A stretch of 64,000 nucleotides of DNA from Forficula auricularia. Taxonomy: Eukaryota > Arthropoda > Insecta > Dermaptera > Forficulidae. This document shows, piece by piece, positions 22,346 through 34,499 of this stretch. A program made the translations under genes and the position numbers. The notes under the pieces are model-generated. The model made no database searches. It saw nothing but the letters and a program-made list of their open reading frames with translations, and was not told where the DNA came from. The first letter of the stretch is position 1. Each line of letters begins with the position of its first letter. The DNA lies in contig JALMQS010000055.1 in assembly GCA_024734495.1 (NCBI GenBank), positions 11,676,552 to 11,740,551 on the forward strand, given 5' to 3'.

Positions 22346-22689
22346 ATAAGTCCCTAAATACTAGAAATAACAAATTTAATCTTATTTCTCGTTCATAAGG
22401 AGGAAAGAACTGAATTTGAAGAATTTTTCTCTAATTTTAAGTTTCTAAGCTATTTCTAAATACCGAGTCGCAAAGTACAAAAATCACTTAAAACGAGCAC
22501 TTTGGAGTTTTCTCACGCCGTCATTTAAAATCGAAATAAATTTAAACAAGCTCTCAAAAAGTCAGGACCCAGAAAGACCATCGCAATACTCCACATTACT
22601 ATATTCTATAGAATATAAATGTGAAAGTAAAAAAATTATACCTAATTCTAACTAAGGAATTATTATTTAACGGGTTATAGTGGTGTTTC

Positions 22690-23155
22690 ACAAGAGGAAA
22701 TAAAATTAAAAAATTAAAAAATCTTTTAAATTATTTTGGAGATTTTTTATTTATCTCTATACATATTTCGGGCTATGAACCCTTCATCAGGAGGTTAAAC
22801 AGAACACTGAATATAAATTTTTTATTTTTTTACATAGTATCGATGTTATTGTAATACAGGGCGAGTGGGGGGAGGGATCAATGGGCGTTTGACAGAATTG
22901 AGTGGTTAGGTTTAAAGGTATGTGGAAGGTAGAAAAAGGGGTATTGAACGAATTGTCTGGACAAGGTCAGGTGCATTTCAAATAGGATGTCTTAGTTCGA
23001 AATTTATTTGTATAGAATTCTGGGAATACCTGTTAAAGGAATTTGTTTAAGGGTTTTAGAATATATAAATTTAGACACAAGAAGCGGATTTGCAAGGTTA
23101 ATTCGAAGATGAGAACAGTAGAACAAATGTTTAGTAAGGAATGAATGAATTTCGG
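22690..23155 (-). mobile_element. 3' tail of the second Penelope-like element
   Basis: Follows the stop of the PLE ORF at 23156 on the minus strand. Non-coding, AT-rich, with a hammerhead-like core at 22755-22793. The outer end is not marked by a clear duplication. Confidence 0.55.
22755..22793 (-). ncRNA. hammerhead-ribozyme-like motif in PLE tail
   Basis: Minus strand: CTC (stem I), CTGATGA (22790-22784), stem II GGG/CCC around a TTCATAG loop, GAAA (22767 side), a short stem III around ATGT, ATA as the cleavage triplet, then GAG that pairs with the CTC. All core positions are kept. This copy sits in the tail of an intact PLE frame, which supports a real element function. Confidence 0.6.
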
Positions 23156-24463
23156 TTAGATTTGGTTTATTAATAGATCAATTATTGTTGATTTAGTGGT
23201 TTCTAATTGGTTATTGAGAATGGGTTCATTGCGGGCGATTGCTTTCTTGATTTCAAGGGATTCTAATAAATCTAGTTTGCGTCCTTTTGGGGAGAAATGT
23301 AGAATAAGGGGGCTTTCATTAGATGGGGAATGATTGTTATCAAATAGATGTTCAGCAAAAGCTGAAACGTAACTTAATGGTTGGGGATTAGGTTTGTCAC
23401 TGTTCAATTGTAGTTGTTTCAGTGATCTCTTGTGTTCGACGATACGGTTGTTGATGGATCTACCAGTTTGTCCTATGTAAAAAGCTCCACAGTCACATTG
23501 TAATTTATAGACGCCACTTTTTTCTTTGGGATCAATTTTATCTATTTTATTGTTTACTAAATAGTAGGCTAAGTTATGTCTATTATAGAGGGCTGGGGTA
23601 ATATCTAATTTTGACAAAGTATTAGTTATAGGGTTGGTAAAATTATTGGAATAAAAAGGAAGTTTTTTGTATATTTTAATGATTGTTGGGCTAATGGCAT
23701 ATAGGCGGGTTGAAATTTGTTTGGAAATGATTTTATTGTAAATATTATTTATAACCTGACGGGGGTAATTGTTATTTTCAGCAATTTTATGAATAACTGT
23801 TAATTCATGTTTATAATCTTCGATGTTTAGTGGGATATTGATTAGTCTATGGAACATAGCGTAAAATGCGGAGCATTTGGTGTTGTATGGATGATTGGAA
23901 GAATATGGGATAACTGTGTCCGTGAAACTGGGTTTCCTGTAAATTTGATATTTTATATTGTTGTTGTTAATGGTGATTTGAAGGTCGAGAAAGGGGATGG
24001 TTTTATTGCCTAATTCACTTGTAAATTGAATTTTTGGATTTAAAGAATTTAGGTATGTTTCAAATGGGGCGATTTGTCTCAATGTACCTGACCATACTAC
24101 TAGGATATCATCTACGTACCGTTTCCAGAACTTTATATGTTGGAAATGGCTGTTGCTGGGGCTTAAAATAGTATCCTCCAGGTGTGACATGTAGATTTCA
24201 GCTAATAATGGGCTCAATGGACTTCCCATCGGAAGTCCATCGATTGTTTTGTAGAAAGTGTTATTAAAAAGGAAATAATTTTGATCTAGACATAGGTTAA
24301 TTAGTTTTTGAATATCTATTATTTTTTGGGGGTCCTGGATATTTTTCTTTAGAAATTGAGTTAATATATTTTTTAGATCAATAATTGGAATGGAAGGGAA
24401 TAGATTTTTAACATCGAATGAAATTAATTTGTATGAGTTAATTAGAAATAATAATTCCTTTGT
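23156..24463 (-). CDS. Penelope-like element protein, RT plus GIY-YIG endonuclease, 5'-truncated
   Basis: The frame is open on the minus strand from 24463 to the stop at 23156 (435 codons); the first in-frame ATG is at 24229, but homology starts upstream (ISFDVKNLFPSIP near 24400, the RT motif A region), so the true start is lost. Counting from that ATG, MGSPLSPLLAEIYM is motif B, YVDD at residues 38-41 is the catalytic pair, and YRKPSFTDT follows. GVYKLQCDCGAFYIGQTG at 239-256 is the GIY-YIG nuclease with the CxC insertion seen in PLEs, then NRIVEHKRSL. The RT fingers are missing. A stop sits at the junction (24464-24466), where a plus-strand MFHYKPTP start begins. No internal frameshift, so this insertion is fairly young. 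Confidence 0.92.
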   Translation of the reverse strand, partial: TKELLFLINSYKLISFDVKNLFPSIPIIDLKNILTQFLKKNIQDPQKIIDIQKLINLCLDQNYFLFNNTFYKTIDGLPMGSPLSPLLAEIYMSHLEDTILSPSNSHFQHIKFWKRYVDDILVVWSGTLRQIAPFETYLNSLNPKIQFTSELGNKTIPFLDLQITINNNNIKYQIYRKPSFTDTVIPYSSNHPYNTKCSAFYAMFHRLINIPLNIEDYKHELTVIHKIAENNNYPRQVINNIYNKIISKQISTRLYAISPTIIKIYKKLPFYSNNFTNPITNTLSKLDITPALYNRHNLAYYLVNNKIDKIDPKEKSGVYKLQCDCGAFYIGQTGRSINNRIVEHKRSLKQLQLNSDKPNPQPLSYVSAFAEHLFDNNHSPSNESPLILHFSPKGRKLDLLESLEIKKAIARNEPILNNQLETTKSTIIDLLINQI

Positions 24464-24468
24464 TTAAT

Positions 24469-24560
24469 ATGTTTCACTATAAACCAACACCGCTTTCCCT
24501 AAACTTTATTAATTCTAACTACTTACTGAAATCCTTAGAGCTTAAAGGGATATCTCAAAC
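24469..24560 (+). other. recurring short coding-like start (MFHYKPTPLSL)
   Basis: The frame from 24469 reads MFHYKPTPLSLNFINSN, then LLKSLELKGISQT, ending where the short element at 24561 inserted. It abuts the truncated 5' end of the PLE in opposite orientation. PLE copies often have an inverted fragment at their 5' end, so this could be the PLE's own 5' region, but that is inference. Confidence 0.35.
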
Positions 24561-24726
24561 CGAGGGGTGAACCGCGACCTAAAATTGTGTACACCTAATT
24601 CCAGTTTCACTTTGATTTCCAAGTAAAAGACAATAGATGGAGGGGCACTTTCTAATGAATTCCAAAATAATTCCACTTAATTCCAAAGATGGATGTACAC
24701 CAAATTCAATCGCGGTTCACCTCTCG
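24561..24726. mobile_element. hAT-type MITE, 166 bp, perfect 8-bp duplication
   Basis: The flanks TCTCAAAC at 24553-24560 and 24727-24734 are identical. The ends CGAGGGGTGAACCGCGA and, inverted, CGAGAGGTGAACCGCGA match in 16 of 17 bases. The interior is non-coding. The 8-bp duplication points to hAT. Confidence 0.85.
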
Positions 24727-24734
24727 TCTCAAAC

Positions 24735-26277
24735 TATATGATAAAAAAATATTTTAAGCCCCGCATAAAATTTGACCCTCCCAAAGTAATATTCAATTAA
24801 TATTATAATAAGTTTTTGTTTTGAGAGAAAAAGTATATATATGTTTTAACTACACTAAAAGGATCCCGTTTTACTTTTTATACTTAACCTAAAAATCAAT
24901 AAAATTGACCTCTTCCTAGTCTGTCATAAATAATAAAATAATTTGTCAAAAGAGCTGTCATCGATCCCAGGATAATCGAACCTAAGTGTCAAAAAACTAT
25001 CGGGGCCAATAGCGAACTTTCAAAAAATAGCTCGTTGACATACTAGATGGCTAGATGTCGGTCAAAGAGCTTAACAAATTAATCTTAAAATTTCACTGAT
25101 GATTGATCATGCTTGAAAATTATTGTTCTTCAAGTTTTAGATATATCTATTCAAATTAAATTTAAAAAATAAAATTATTAACTGAATTATTTAATTTTAT
25201 TTATACCAGCCCGATGGGCTCTGCCCCCTATCCTACTGGGTAATTTGACCAGACCAGTAGGACTTTGATTTTATTATTAATGCTTCTCATTATACAAGTA
25301 TTATTTACATATTTATGTCCTACCTCACGGTTGAGTTATTTAAAGCTGATGGCTGAAACATTTTGTTATTATTTACTTATGCTGGAAGTTATAAGCAAAT
25401 AATACCGAAGTACTTTTAATATTTTTACAGAATAAAATAATTGACAGATGTAAATAAATAAAAATTAAAAAAAAAAACTTTCGCATTTATTTTTTCATGA
25501 AAAAGAAGCAGATTTAAAGTAATTTTTTTTTAGTATGAGCTGTAAAATTGAAAAACAAAATAATAAAATATTGCAATAAACTATAGGGGAGTATATTTCC
25601 CCTATTCACCTTCTGCAGCTCAACACGGCCGCTTTTACCATAATATGAATTTAAAAATAACTTATTATTGAAAACTAGTGAGATTTTTGAATTTTGTAAA
25701 ATACAAAAAGTTATCAAAAATCAAGACTTCATTGCAGGTATTTCTTCTATATCAAATTTACTAAAATAAAAATAAATTAAAAGCCTAAACAAAAGATGTT
25801 ATTAGATATGATTAACATAGATAGAGGGTATCTTCTATCCGAATAGTATTTTTTTAATGATATTGATGTGAGAAGGAGATAAACCAGAAGGTGCATCCCC
25901 TAAAGGCCTATATGGGATGGCCCCTTCATCATGAAAAGAACAGAGTAGAAGGAAAGAAGGGATCACGAGCCAAATATCAGAAAGTTAGAAACAATCCAAT
26001 TTACTAAGCTTTTTTAAGGGCTTCGAGCAGTGGTAAATTCTCCGTTCGATAAATTAGGTTAAATTTATCTCCCACTTAATTAAATAAATAATCGATTTGA
26101 GGGGTGGGGGGAGTTCTTTTGATATCTAATTTAAACAAATCTAATAATACCTATATTTGATTTTGACTTTTAATTTATTTTTTCCTAAGTAAATTTAATA
26201 ATAGGTTTTTACTTTTCATCATGTTAGAAATTTTTCTAGGTGCTCTAAAGAAAAATTTATTATTACATTTAATTATA
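24735..26277. other. no gene; AT-rich
   Basis: No supported gene. A small GC hairpin (CCCGATGGGCTCTGCCCCC) lies at ~25210-25228. Short open frames look random. Confidence 0.5.
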
Positions 26278-29200
26278 CAGGGTGTTCCGTATCACAATGA
26301 TAAACCGTGAATTGGGGATAGACCAGTTTATGTCGGTACAGAACCTAAAAGATTTTTTAAATAAAAGTCTAATACTTTTCGAGTTTTAGACAATTTTTTG
26401 AAAATGATGAAAATCTCTACCCTGCCTTAAATAATGAGATGATGTGACTACAAATTTCCATATTTTATGATTCTAATATTTGTTACGCAATCCTAAATAA
26501 CCCTGCTATGAACCACAATTCCAAATAAAATCATAAGTAGGTACTATACTTTTGGAGAACAAAAAATATTTTTGCCGGATTCATATGTTAAACAATTTTG
26601 ATCAGCTAACTTTGAATCTTCTTTAATGTAAAAAAAAGTCTATAATCCTAGTATGGCATGTTTTTTAAAAAATTGGCTCATTTGGTCAAGATTTCAAAAT
26701 GAACAACACTTGAGTAACTACTTCCTTTTTTAGAAAAAAAAAAATTGTATTTTTTTGGCAAAATTTTCTAAATTAAAAACATATTCTGATATTAATAGCT
26801 ATTAATAGCATCATTAATAGATATTATAGCATTAATAACTTTAGTAGCAATATACTTTGTACTGGTTCAAATAATTAGAATTGACCGTAAGTTTAATATG
26901 TTAATCAGTTAACAAGGAATAGGTTTAAATTTAAAAACATTTATCTCGATGAATTGTAGGCGGTTTGACCATTTGTAACCCTTTTAGATTAGTCATGTAC
27001 ATAAATTAACCATCCACCCACAATAGTTATACTTGAAAATTACTTCCGAGGAACGAGGTTTCCGGCGAATTTCTAAGAACAATATTATATACCTAAAAGT
27101 TGGTGGCTGGTAATGTACTGTGGCTTTTGTTGTTCTCAATGTTGAATAGAGAAACACCATATCTTTAATATATTGTACTTATGTAAACGTAAAAATTCAA
27201 TTTTCCTTCTTGATTCATGGTTTTCATAAATATAATATCAATTTAAAGGAAAAATGAAAATTTTTCAAGATTGAGTAAGATATATAAAACTTTTTTTAAT
27301 TTGGCAATTTTTTGTCAGCAAATGGTTTGAGCTAGAAAGTTGAAATTTGGCAGAGGTGTAGATTTTATTAATATAAATAAATAGTTGTGTCAAATTTCAC
27401 TTTTTTTTATTGCAAATCTTCGTTAGATACCCAATTGAAAATTTGATTTTTTTTTGATTTTCATCATTTTTTTTGAACGGAATATAAAGAAAGTTTTATA
27501 ATTAGGAAAAATAATCATTTTTGCATCGTAACGAAGTTGAGTTACTGTCTATAACAAAATTCTGAGACCCAGAAAAAAATCATGCTTAAAAATAATTTTT
27601 CTTTACATTTCAAACATTTCTAAACAGAATTAGGAAGCAAATATGAATTTTCGGCTCTACCGTGTAATTAATTATTTATTTTTTAATTTCAAAAAAAGTT
27701 TAATAAAAAACTGAATTTACAAATTCCTCCTGAAATCTAGTTCATTTAAAAAATTATATTTCTCTGCGATTTATAATTTTCGAGATTTCGATTCCACACC
27801 CACACATAGTTAGTTTTAAATACCAGCCTTTTATCTTGAAATGAAAATAAAATATGTCCTAAATAATTCTCCCTTTATCTTTAATTACAGTACAAATTGA
27901 ATATTATATTCAGAGTCGAATATTAAAATAACTTGAGATAATGATTCATTTGTATTTTATTGTATAAAATATAACATTAAATGAGATTAGAGTTTATAAT
28001 TTAAATAAACGGTTTAGATAGTTCAACTAAGGGAAACAAATTTATAATAGGAGAGAATATTAATTTGAATCATGGGGACAAAAACACACAAAGCAAAGTC
28101 AATATTGAAATTAAACATTGTTCGTAATTGTAAAACATTTTAGATTGCAAAAAGTTTTTTGTTTTGGCTTCACATTTTATAGACGAAAATAAAATGCATT
28201 TTTCTTTTTTATCTTTGTCCTAGCCGAATACTCCCCTCCCGCCCCCCCCCCAAACAAAACAAAACATAAACAAATTGAGCCCCCCATAGAATTTGAATTC
28301 CAACGTCCCTGATTTGATGAACTTAAAAGCTCTAATCATGTTCAGCTTTGTACTTCTCTAACCGTATTAGAGTTAAACCATTCTCATGCTGTGTTATATG
28401 AGTATTCTCAATTTGTGTTAAACCAAAACCGTGTCATAGTACTGCCATGTTGCCTTAGTTCTTTTTAAATGAAAATAAAAATGCTGCTTTTTAAAATAAT
28501 GTTTTATATTGTTCTTTCAATTCTATAGCTAGAAAGCGACAATTGTTTGACAAACATTTGTGTTGTTTATTATACTAATGGTGTAAATCCATGAAAGTGA
28601 ATTCGAAGATAACGGGCTTTTTGTAAATTGATGTATAGGGAAATAAAGACATGTATTCATTCAGTGTTTATTATTTTTTATTGTTTAGAACAAATCAAAG
28701 ATTTTATTTGTTTTAACTTACAAAATAAAGCTAAAGCTAATTAAATAAATGAACTTAAACTTCTTTTTCTGGAGATTTAGTTCTGCACTTTTAGTTCTCT
28801 GAGTAAACTAGTATTGCCTTTTATGGGCCTTTAATGCAATATTTAGAGTTGCTTCTCTTTTATAATTCAAGATATGACTAAATGTGATACAATTAAGTAA
28901 AAAAATGAAAAAAATGGAGTTACACCACTATTAAATTCGGGGTATTAATAAAACGGAGGACTATACTATATACCTACTTATGTATAACAAAATTATAAGA
29001 GTTATTTCGCATTAATCAAAAAGAATAAACACTATACTCGTACGTCATAAGATTAATTTAATTAGACGTGGTTGTGGGTGTGGAGGAGGGGTAAAAATAT
29101 TCCATTTGTCTTGGCTGAGATGGAGTAAGAAAATTCAAATGATGGGATAATAGAGAAATTTCACTCCTCTCCCTTCCTGCGATGAAGCTCATTTATCAAA

Positions 29201-30198
29201 TACATGCTGCTATATAGAATCGACAGGCAACAACAGTTTAACAAAACATTCGAAATGAATGGCGAAAATGACAGTGAAAGAAAGTGCCAGGTGAGATGGA
29301 GGAAGGGAATTCTGCAAGCCAAAAAGAGTGAGTGGGCTGTGGGAGAAGCAACAAATACCTGGTTCAATGAGAAAATGTTAGCATAAAATATTCAAAGTGA
29401 ATGATTTCAATACCATCTATAAATGATAAAATGAATACATTGAAAAGGGGGAGAGACTCCTTCCTGATTATTATTGATAGCTTCATCAAATAGAAATGAT
29501 TTAATCATATGAACAAAACAACAGCTTAGCGAAATATTTATACTTTCTCACATAATGTTTTAGTAAATTTATTTAGCTAAAAAGGTATTTTATATTTCAA
29601 ATTCAACCCTGTTACGAACATGATTCACATCTGTGGAGAGGGGCCTCCAGGGATTCTCTTGCCACCCTGGGAAGCACTTCAGAAAATAGCAAATAAACTA
29701 TTACAGAGCTGCCTACAGGTAGGGGTATTAATACGCAGACTCATTGAAATTTCTGGGGGGGGGGGTTTAAAGATGTTGCAAAATTAGCATTAGTTAGGTA
29801 TATATGCTAAAAATAAAAAAGTCATTTTTTATAACTTCAACAAAAGGTAATAAAAACCCCTTCTAATTCTCTAGAAATATTTCTAAACAGCATCAGTAAA
29901 CACACTTTTTCAATTGACATTGTTTTTATTACAAATACAACACCTTTTCCTTAGAAAGAAGTTTTAGAATAGGCCGACTGTTATTCCTTAATTTGTAGGA
30001 GGATACTTTTCATGAAATTGGGTAGGGGGGGGTGAGCCATGAAGCTAGGGGGAATGGGCACCCCTAACTAATATGAGACCGGCAGCTCACTCGATTCCTT
30101 GGCTCACCGTGGTACCATTTCTGCCCTTTTCTTGTAATATAGATACTACCATAATATTTGTTCACACGAGATGAAATCAATAATTCCCCCTAAATTAA
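26278..30198. other. no gene; old repeat DNA
   Basis: At 26278 ACAGGGTGTTCCGTA looks like the end of a DNA transposon, but I find no partner end. ~27300-27640 resembles ~20130-20470. C- and G-runs occur at ~28240 and ~29755. The frames at 29161-29386 on both strands have no family signal. I see nothing further. Confidence 0.45.
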
Positions 30199-30245
30199 AT
30201 GAAGAAGGAGGTATCAGCCAAAGATGGAATCACTGGGTTCAATAA

Positions 30246-30283
30246 AACGTTTCGGCCTGAATTTATTTGGCCATCTTCAGTTA
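30246..30283 (-). ncRNA. hammerhead-like core, left arm of palindrome
   Basis: Minus strand: AACTGAAGA (core CTGAAGA at 30280-30274), stem II GGCC/GGCC around an AAATAAATTCA loop, GAAA (30253-30250), then CGTTTT. Core positions are kept; the loop is long and stem I is weak. Confidence 0.45.
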
Positions 30284-30520
30284 ATTAGGAGTTATACACA
30301 TAATGCGGTACATATATGTGATCGAACCAAGCCTTGTCAAAAATAAAAATAAAAATTTTTTAGATTCATGCAAATTTATAACGTGCCTGGACCCAAAAGT
30401 TTCAGAATGAAAGTCCAGGCACGTTATAAATTTGCATGAAACTAAAAAATTTTTATTTTTATTTTTGACAAGGCTTGGTTCGATCACATATAGTACCGCA
30501 TTTTGTGTATAACTACTAAT

Positions 30521-30560
30521 TAACTGAAGATGGCCAAATAAATTCAGGCCGAAACGTTTT
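30521..30560 (+). ncRNA. hammerhead-like core, right arm of palindrome
   Basis: Same as the left-arm motif but on the plus strand: CTGAAGA 30524-30530, stem II GGCC/GGCC, GAAA 30551-30554, then CGTTTT. Confidence 0.45.
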
Positions 30561-31005
30561 ATTAAAGGTGTTTTATTGAACCCAGTGATTCCATCTTTGG
30601 CTGATACCTCCTCCTTCATCTAATACAGTTTCATCACAGCCACGAACTCTAACAAAATTCCCCCTAAAGCCTAATTCGTAAGAAACACGAACGCTCAACA
30701 CTCTTTCGCTGACAAATTGGATAATAATCGAACCAACCCTTTCGCCAAATCTTGTATCCCTATGACCACTAGAAAGTGAAACTTTGATTCCTGCATTCAT
30801 CTATCCCGCGACTTATAATATTCAGCTTCTTAAGACCTTCGACTCCGACCGAGTCTATAAAACCTCTACCTCTTCTCCTTCTTTTCCCAATGGAGGGGCC
30901 AATCCAGGCACCTTCTTAGTTAACTCCTTCTGGCATCAATATCATGAAAAAAAACTACTTTCATTTTATTATTCTACTGTAACTGAATTATATTTTAATT
31001 TTTTT

Positions 31006-31363
31006 TTATGATAATGATGAAGAAGGAGTTACACCAAAAAGGACTCCAGCGTTGGTGTGGAAGGGGGAAGATGATATTCCATCAATGACAACCTTAATAC
31101 TACGGTCTGAAAGAAAACTTTCGAGCAACTTACAGAGTTTCGGTGCAAGGCCGACGGAGGTCAATTTGGCAAGAAGATTTTTGTGCCAGACCATATCGAA
31201 GGCTTTTGAAATGTCTAAAGCTACCGCGAGGATCTCATTCCCAGCCTCCAGGGTTTTGTTCCAGATATGAGTTACATATGCTAGGATGTCACCGGTCGAC
31301 CGGGATTGCCTGAAGCCGTATTGCCTATCGTGGATAAATTTATTTGACTCTAAGTGTCGTAGA
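31006..31363 (-). pseudogene. Jockey-like LINE, reverse transcriptase fragment
   Basis: The minus strand reads HDRQYGFRQSRSTGDILAYV, IWNKTLEAGNE, VALDISKAFDMVWHKNLL (RT motif A with catalytic Asp), then LCKLLESFLSDRS and ends in motif B-like sequence with a stop. Only the RT front part is present. It is truncated on both sides with no flanking LINE sequence. Confidence 0.85.
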
Positions 31364-32852
31364 ATTATTATATGGCCATAGTTTAAATTTCAAATTATTT
31401 ATGTCCATAGTTTCGAAGAAAATATAAGTACGTCATCTAGATATTTAATAGAATTCTCGTCAGATTTGAAAATTTACTTCATGTGCCACATTGGCCGAGA
31501 GTGTTGCCTTCAAGCCCTCTGAAGCTATTCATTTCCCATGCAGTGTTTAAACTTAACCTTCTATACTGATTTACAATAAACACCCATGCGTCGCCACATA
31601 CTATACAGCATCAAAAACAAATTTACCTAGCTTAGTGAGCATGCAATATCTAAAGCCAAGAAAAATAACTAGAAAAGTAAATCCAATTGTGGCTAAAATT
31701 TTATTAAAAATTCATGAGAAACATTAATCTCATAAAAAATTAAAATTTGTATATATTATAAGATTGGAGTAATTTTTGGAGACAGATAAGTGAAATTGAG
31801 TGGATATTAATGAGGCAGTCCAAAAAAAGAAGTTAATTTATACTATCTTTTTATTCATAAATCGACGTTTGAATATATTATTATTAATGTTTTCGAATGA
31901 GCAGCCAAATTTTATGCTCAAATGACTCTCGGGGCTCTCAGGTTTTCTTTTTTATGGATCCTAATAATTGATTTTTCTTGTCCTTATTTCTTTTACTTCT
32001 TTTAATCTTGCTTTATTTTCACTTTTTAATTTTTTTGGAATCATCTCTCTTGCTAATTAAGCTTAAAATAACTTTTAGTGATTTAAGTGTTGTACAACAC
32101 TCGGTGGGATCCAAAGTCCTATGTTTGTATATATTATAAATATGGCAAATATATACAAACTTCATTTAAGCCCTTATAAATAAAAAAAACTTTTACTCCC
32201 GGTAAAATAATATTTTATCGTAAGACTACATAGTTACGATTTGAAACAATAATAATAATAAATGAAATTCTTTAGGTATATTACATTTACAAGGAACACT
32301 TTGATATTTTCTTATGAATTCAACAACTCTTCTACTCTCAACTCAAAATAATTTTTTTATTTAAAAGGATTTTTTTATTTATTTATATCATAGCTATGTG
32401 TTTACTAAGCAATTTCGACCAGAGAAAACGTGAATGAAAAAATCTCGACTGGTTACTCCTAAAAAACAACAATATATTATATAAAAATATGTACTTATAT
32501 GAAAAATAACCTACACGATACAAAAGGTAAGCAAAAATTTATCCGATTGCAAAACTAGGTAAAAAAGTAAATAAATAGAAATTTGACATAAACATTCAGC
32601 GTTTATGGCTCATTGTACTTCAAAAAGTGTTCTCTATCTTTTTACTTTATCCATAGCGAAGCTTAGTGAAGCACTATAGATTAAAATGTTTTCGGCCAGG
32701 TGCTAAGATCAACTTCAAAGGGTCAAAGAGTAAAAAGTATGGACCCTATGGCCCAACCAAAGTCAAAATTTGTAGTATTGGTGAAAAACACAAGAGGCAA
32801 TGGAAAAATGAATTTAGATGAAGATGATTCCCTGGACTGGTGATGTCTCTTA
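31364..32852. other. no gene; one repeat copy
   Basis: 31756-31868 matches the left flank of the inverted PLE-tail pair at 16860-16985 and ends at the same ATCGACGTTT. ~32085-32125 matches ~4157-4195 (GGTGGGATCCAAAG). The rest is AT-rich with no gene. Confidence 0.55.
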
Positions 32853-32968
32853 GGGCCGGTTGTATGACAGTGCCTGGCATCTGATTGGCCATCCCAGTCC
32901 CTCCATTTACCATCTACCCTGTGTTAGTAGTAAAAAGCATTTACTTTGCGACATACAATCGGCCCTTA
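32853..32968. mobile_element. short MITE, family also at 61657-61815
   Basis: The ends GGGCCGGTTGTATG and, inverted, GGGCCGATTGTATG, with CCATTTACCATCTACC inside. The same ends and interior occur at 61657-61815. This copy is ~116 bp and partly deleted. Confidence 0.7.
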
Positions 32969-33518
32969 AGATGCTGGATACGGCCATCTTAGCAGCAAAA
33001 TAACCGTTATATTAAAAAAATGTGCCTAGTGCCGCCTTCATTTATCAGGATCGATTAGTTCCAGCCTTTGGTGTCTATTTAGTTGCATAAGATTCAAGGG
33101 GCTCGCAGGAGATTTAACAAAAATAGCAAATTAGTTTATACATATATAAATTTGGACATTAAGCCTTGTCTAACTCTTTTGATCCATTGGCTCATAATAT
33201 ATATGGTACCATGGAATTCATTTTAATGAGATTAAGTTAATAATCCCTTCTAAATTATGCGAAATATATGATTTTCAAATATACTACACAGGAAATTTTG
33301 ATGAATTATTATTTGATAAAAATTAAGTTGTTTTAATGATAATAATTTGTTGAAGCCTTGGAAGATTGAATTTTTTTGGCAAACACCGTATATACATAAA
33401 TAGTACTCCTATATGACTGAAAGGAATGCTCGTAAAAAATCAATACAAAAACTTAAGAAAAAATAAACATATATCAAAATGTATCTTTATCCCGTTATAT
33501 ACTATAATATATATATCA
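32969..33518. other. no gene seen
   Basis: AT-rich, no recognisable element. Confidence 0.45.
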
Positions 33519-33930
33519 GTGGCGTGCGGTTTATGGATTCTGTGAATGCGGCGCATCCCTAAAATGAAAAAAAATATAGAGTATTTTCATAAATTCAGGA
33601 GGATATTTACATTTGCAAATTATTATCCGATATTTAAAATATTTCTATAAAAAACATTTTTTGTTTTGAAAAGGAAATTGTTTCTCGAAATGAAATAAAA
33701 TTGTTGTTGCATAGCTTCAAGAGGCAATTAAAATGAATGATTTTTCTCGAAAAGCGTACGGATAGAAGGTTTGAAATCCCTTCATGGTTTCCAGTTCAAG
33801 CATGTCAAAGACATGTCCAGACGAGTTTTAGTCGAATAAAAATTATTCTAGCGGAGGTACTATTAAAATAGCAATAATACAAAAAGGAAATAAATAAAGA
33901 TGAATTTTTGGACTAATCCATTTCTAACAG
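33519..33930 (+). repeat. dispersed repeat, copy 2 (starts CAGTGGCGTGCGG)
   Basis: Matches 4978-5130 joined to 5756-6045 of copy 1. It lacks the 621-bp LTR and so shows the empty site. The right end is not defined. Confidence 0.7.
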
Positions 33931-34499
33931 CTCTCAATATATAAGATCGGAAATAATTAAGAGTCCTAAAGACAAGTCATAGCTTGCTTATAGCAATAGA
34001 ATTAGGAGAAATTTAAAATTTTCTAATAGAACAGGCTGATTCATTGTGGAAGATTGTCGATTTCCATCTCAGGGACTGCTGAGTGTAAATCAGAAGATTT
34101 AATTGCTGACTCCTACCCTCACTCACACAAAGTTTGTGCCGAAGGTCCTAAACTATATTTTTTTTAAATCTAATGTTAAATTTGAAAAATAACGAAAATG
34201 ATGTTTTATGATGAAATTTGGAAAAACCCAAAGATTAAAATAAGAGTAAAATTTCAAAAATTGAAGAGTAGGTACTTTTTCCTCCCCTGGTAGAAAAGTC
34301 ACCAACTGCCAATGATATATACCTATATATATATAAGGGTATAGAGACCTTTCTGTAGAGAATTTACCAGTAAAAACCGACAGACCGACACATATGGCTA
34401 GAGAACATTTTCAAATATATATTAGTAATTAGATTACATCTCATGGATATTATTCATGTGATCCAGAATTCCAGAATAATCGATATAATATACCAATTG

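Larger units (their letters stand above)
30199..30621. repeat. near-perfect palindrome, ~200-bp arms, 20-base centre
   Basis: The left arm ~30199-30392 (AAGGAGGTATCAGCCAAAGA to GTGCCTGGAC) is repeated inverted at 30413-30621. The arms differ by one ~15-base indel and a few substitutions; the centre is 30393-30412. Each arm carries a PLE-type tail with a hammerhead-like core. It looks like two tail copies joined head to head. The minus-strand open frame across it is only a product of the palindrome. Confidence 0.88.

Noticed and set aside
26278..26300. Start of a DNA transposon (ACAGGGTGTTCC)
   Set aside because: No inward partner end within a plausible distance.
30281..30619. 112-codon open frame on minus strand
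   Set aside because: It spans the palindrome and reads the same sequence in both orientations; no protein family.
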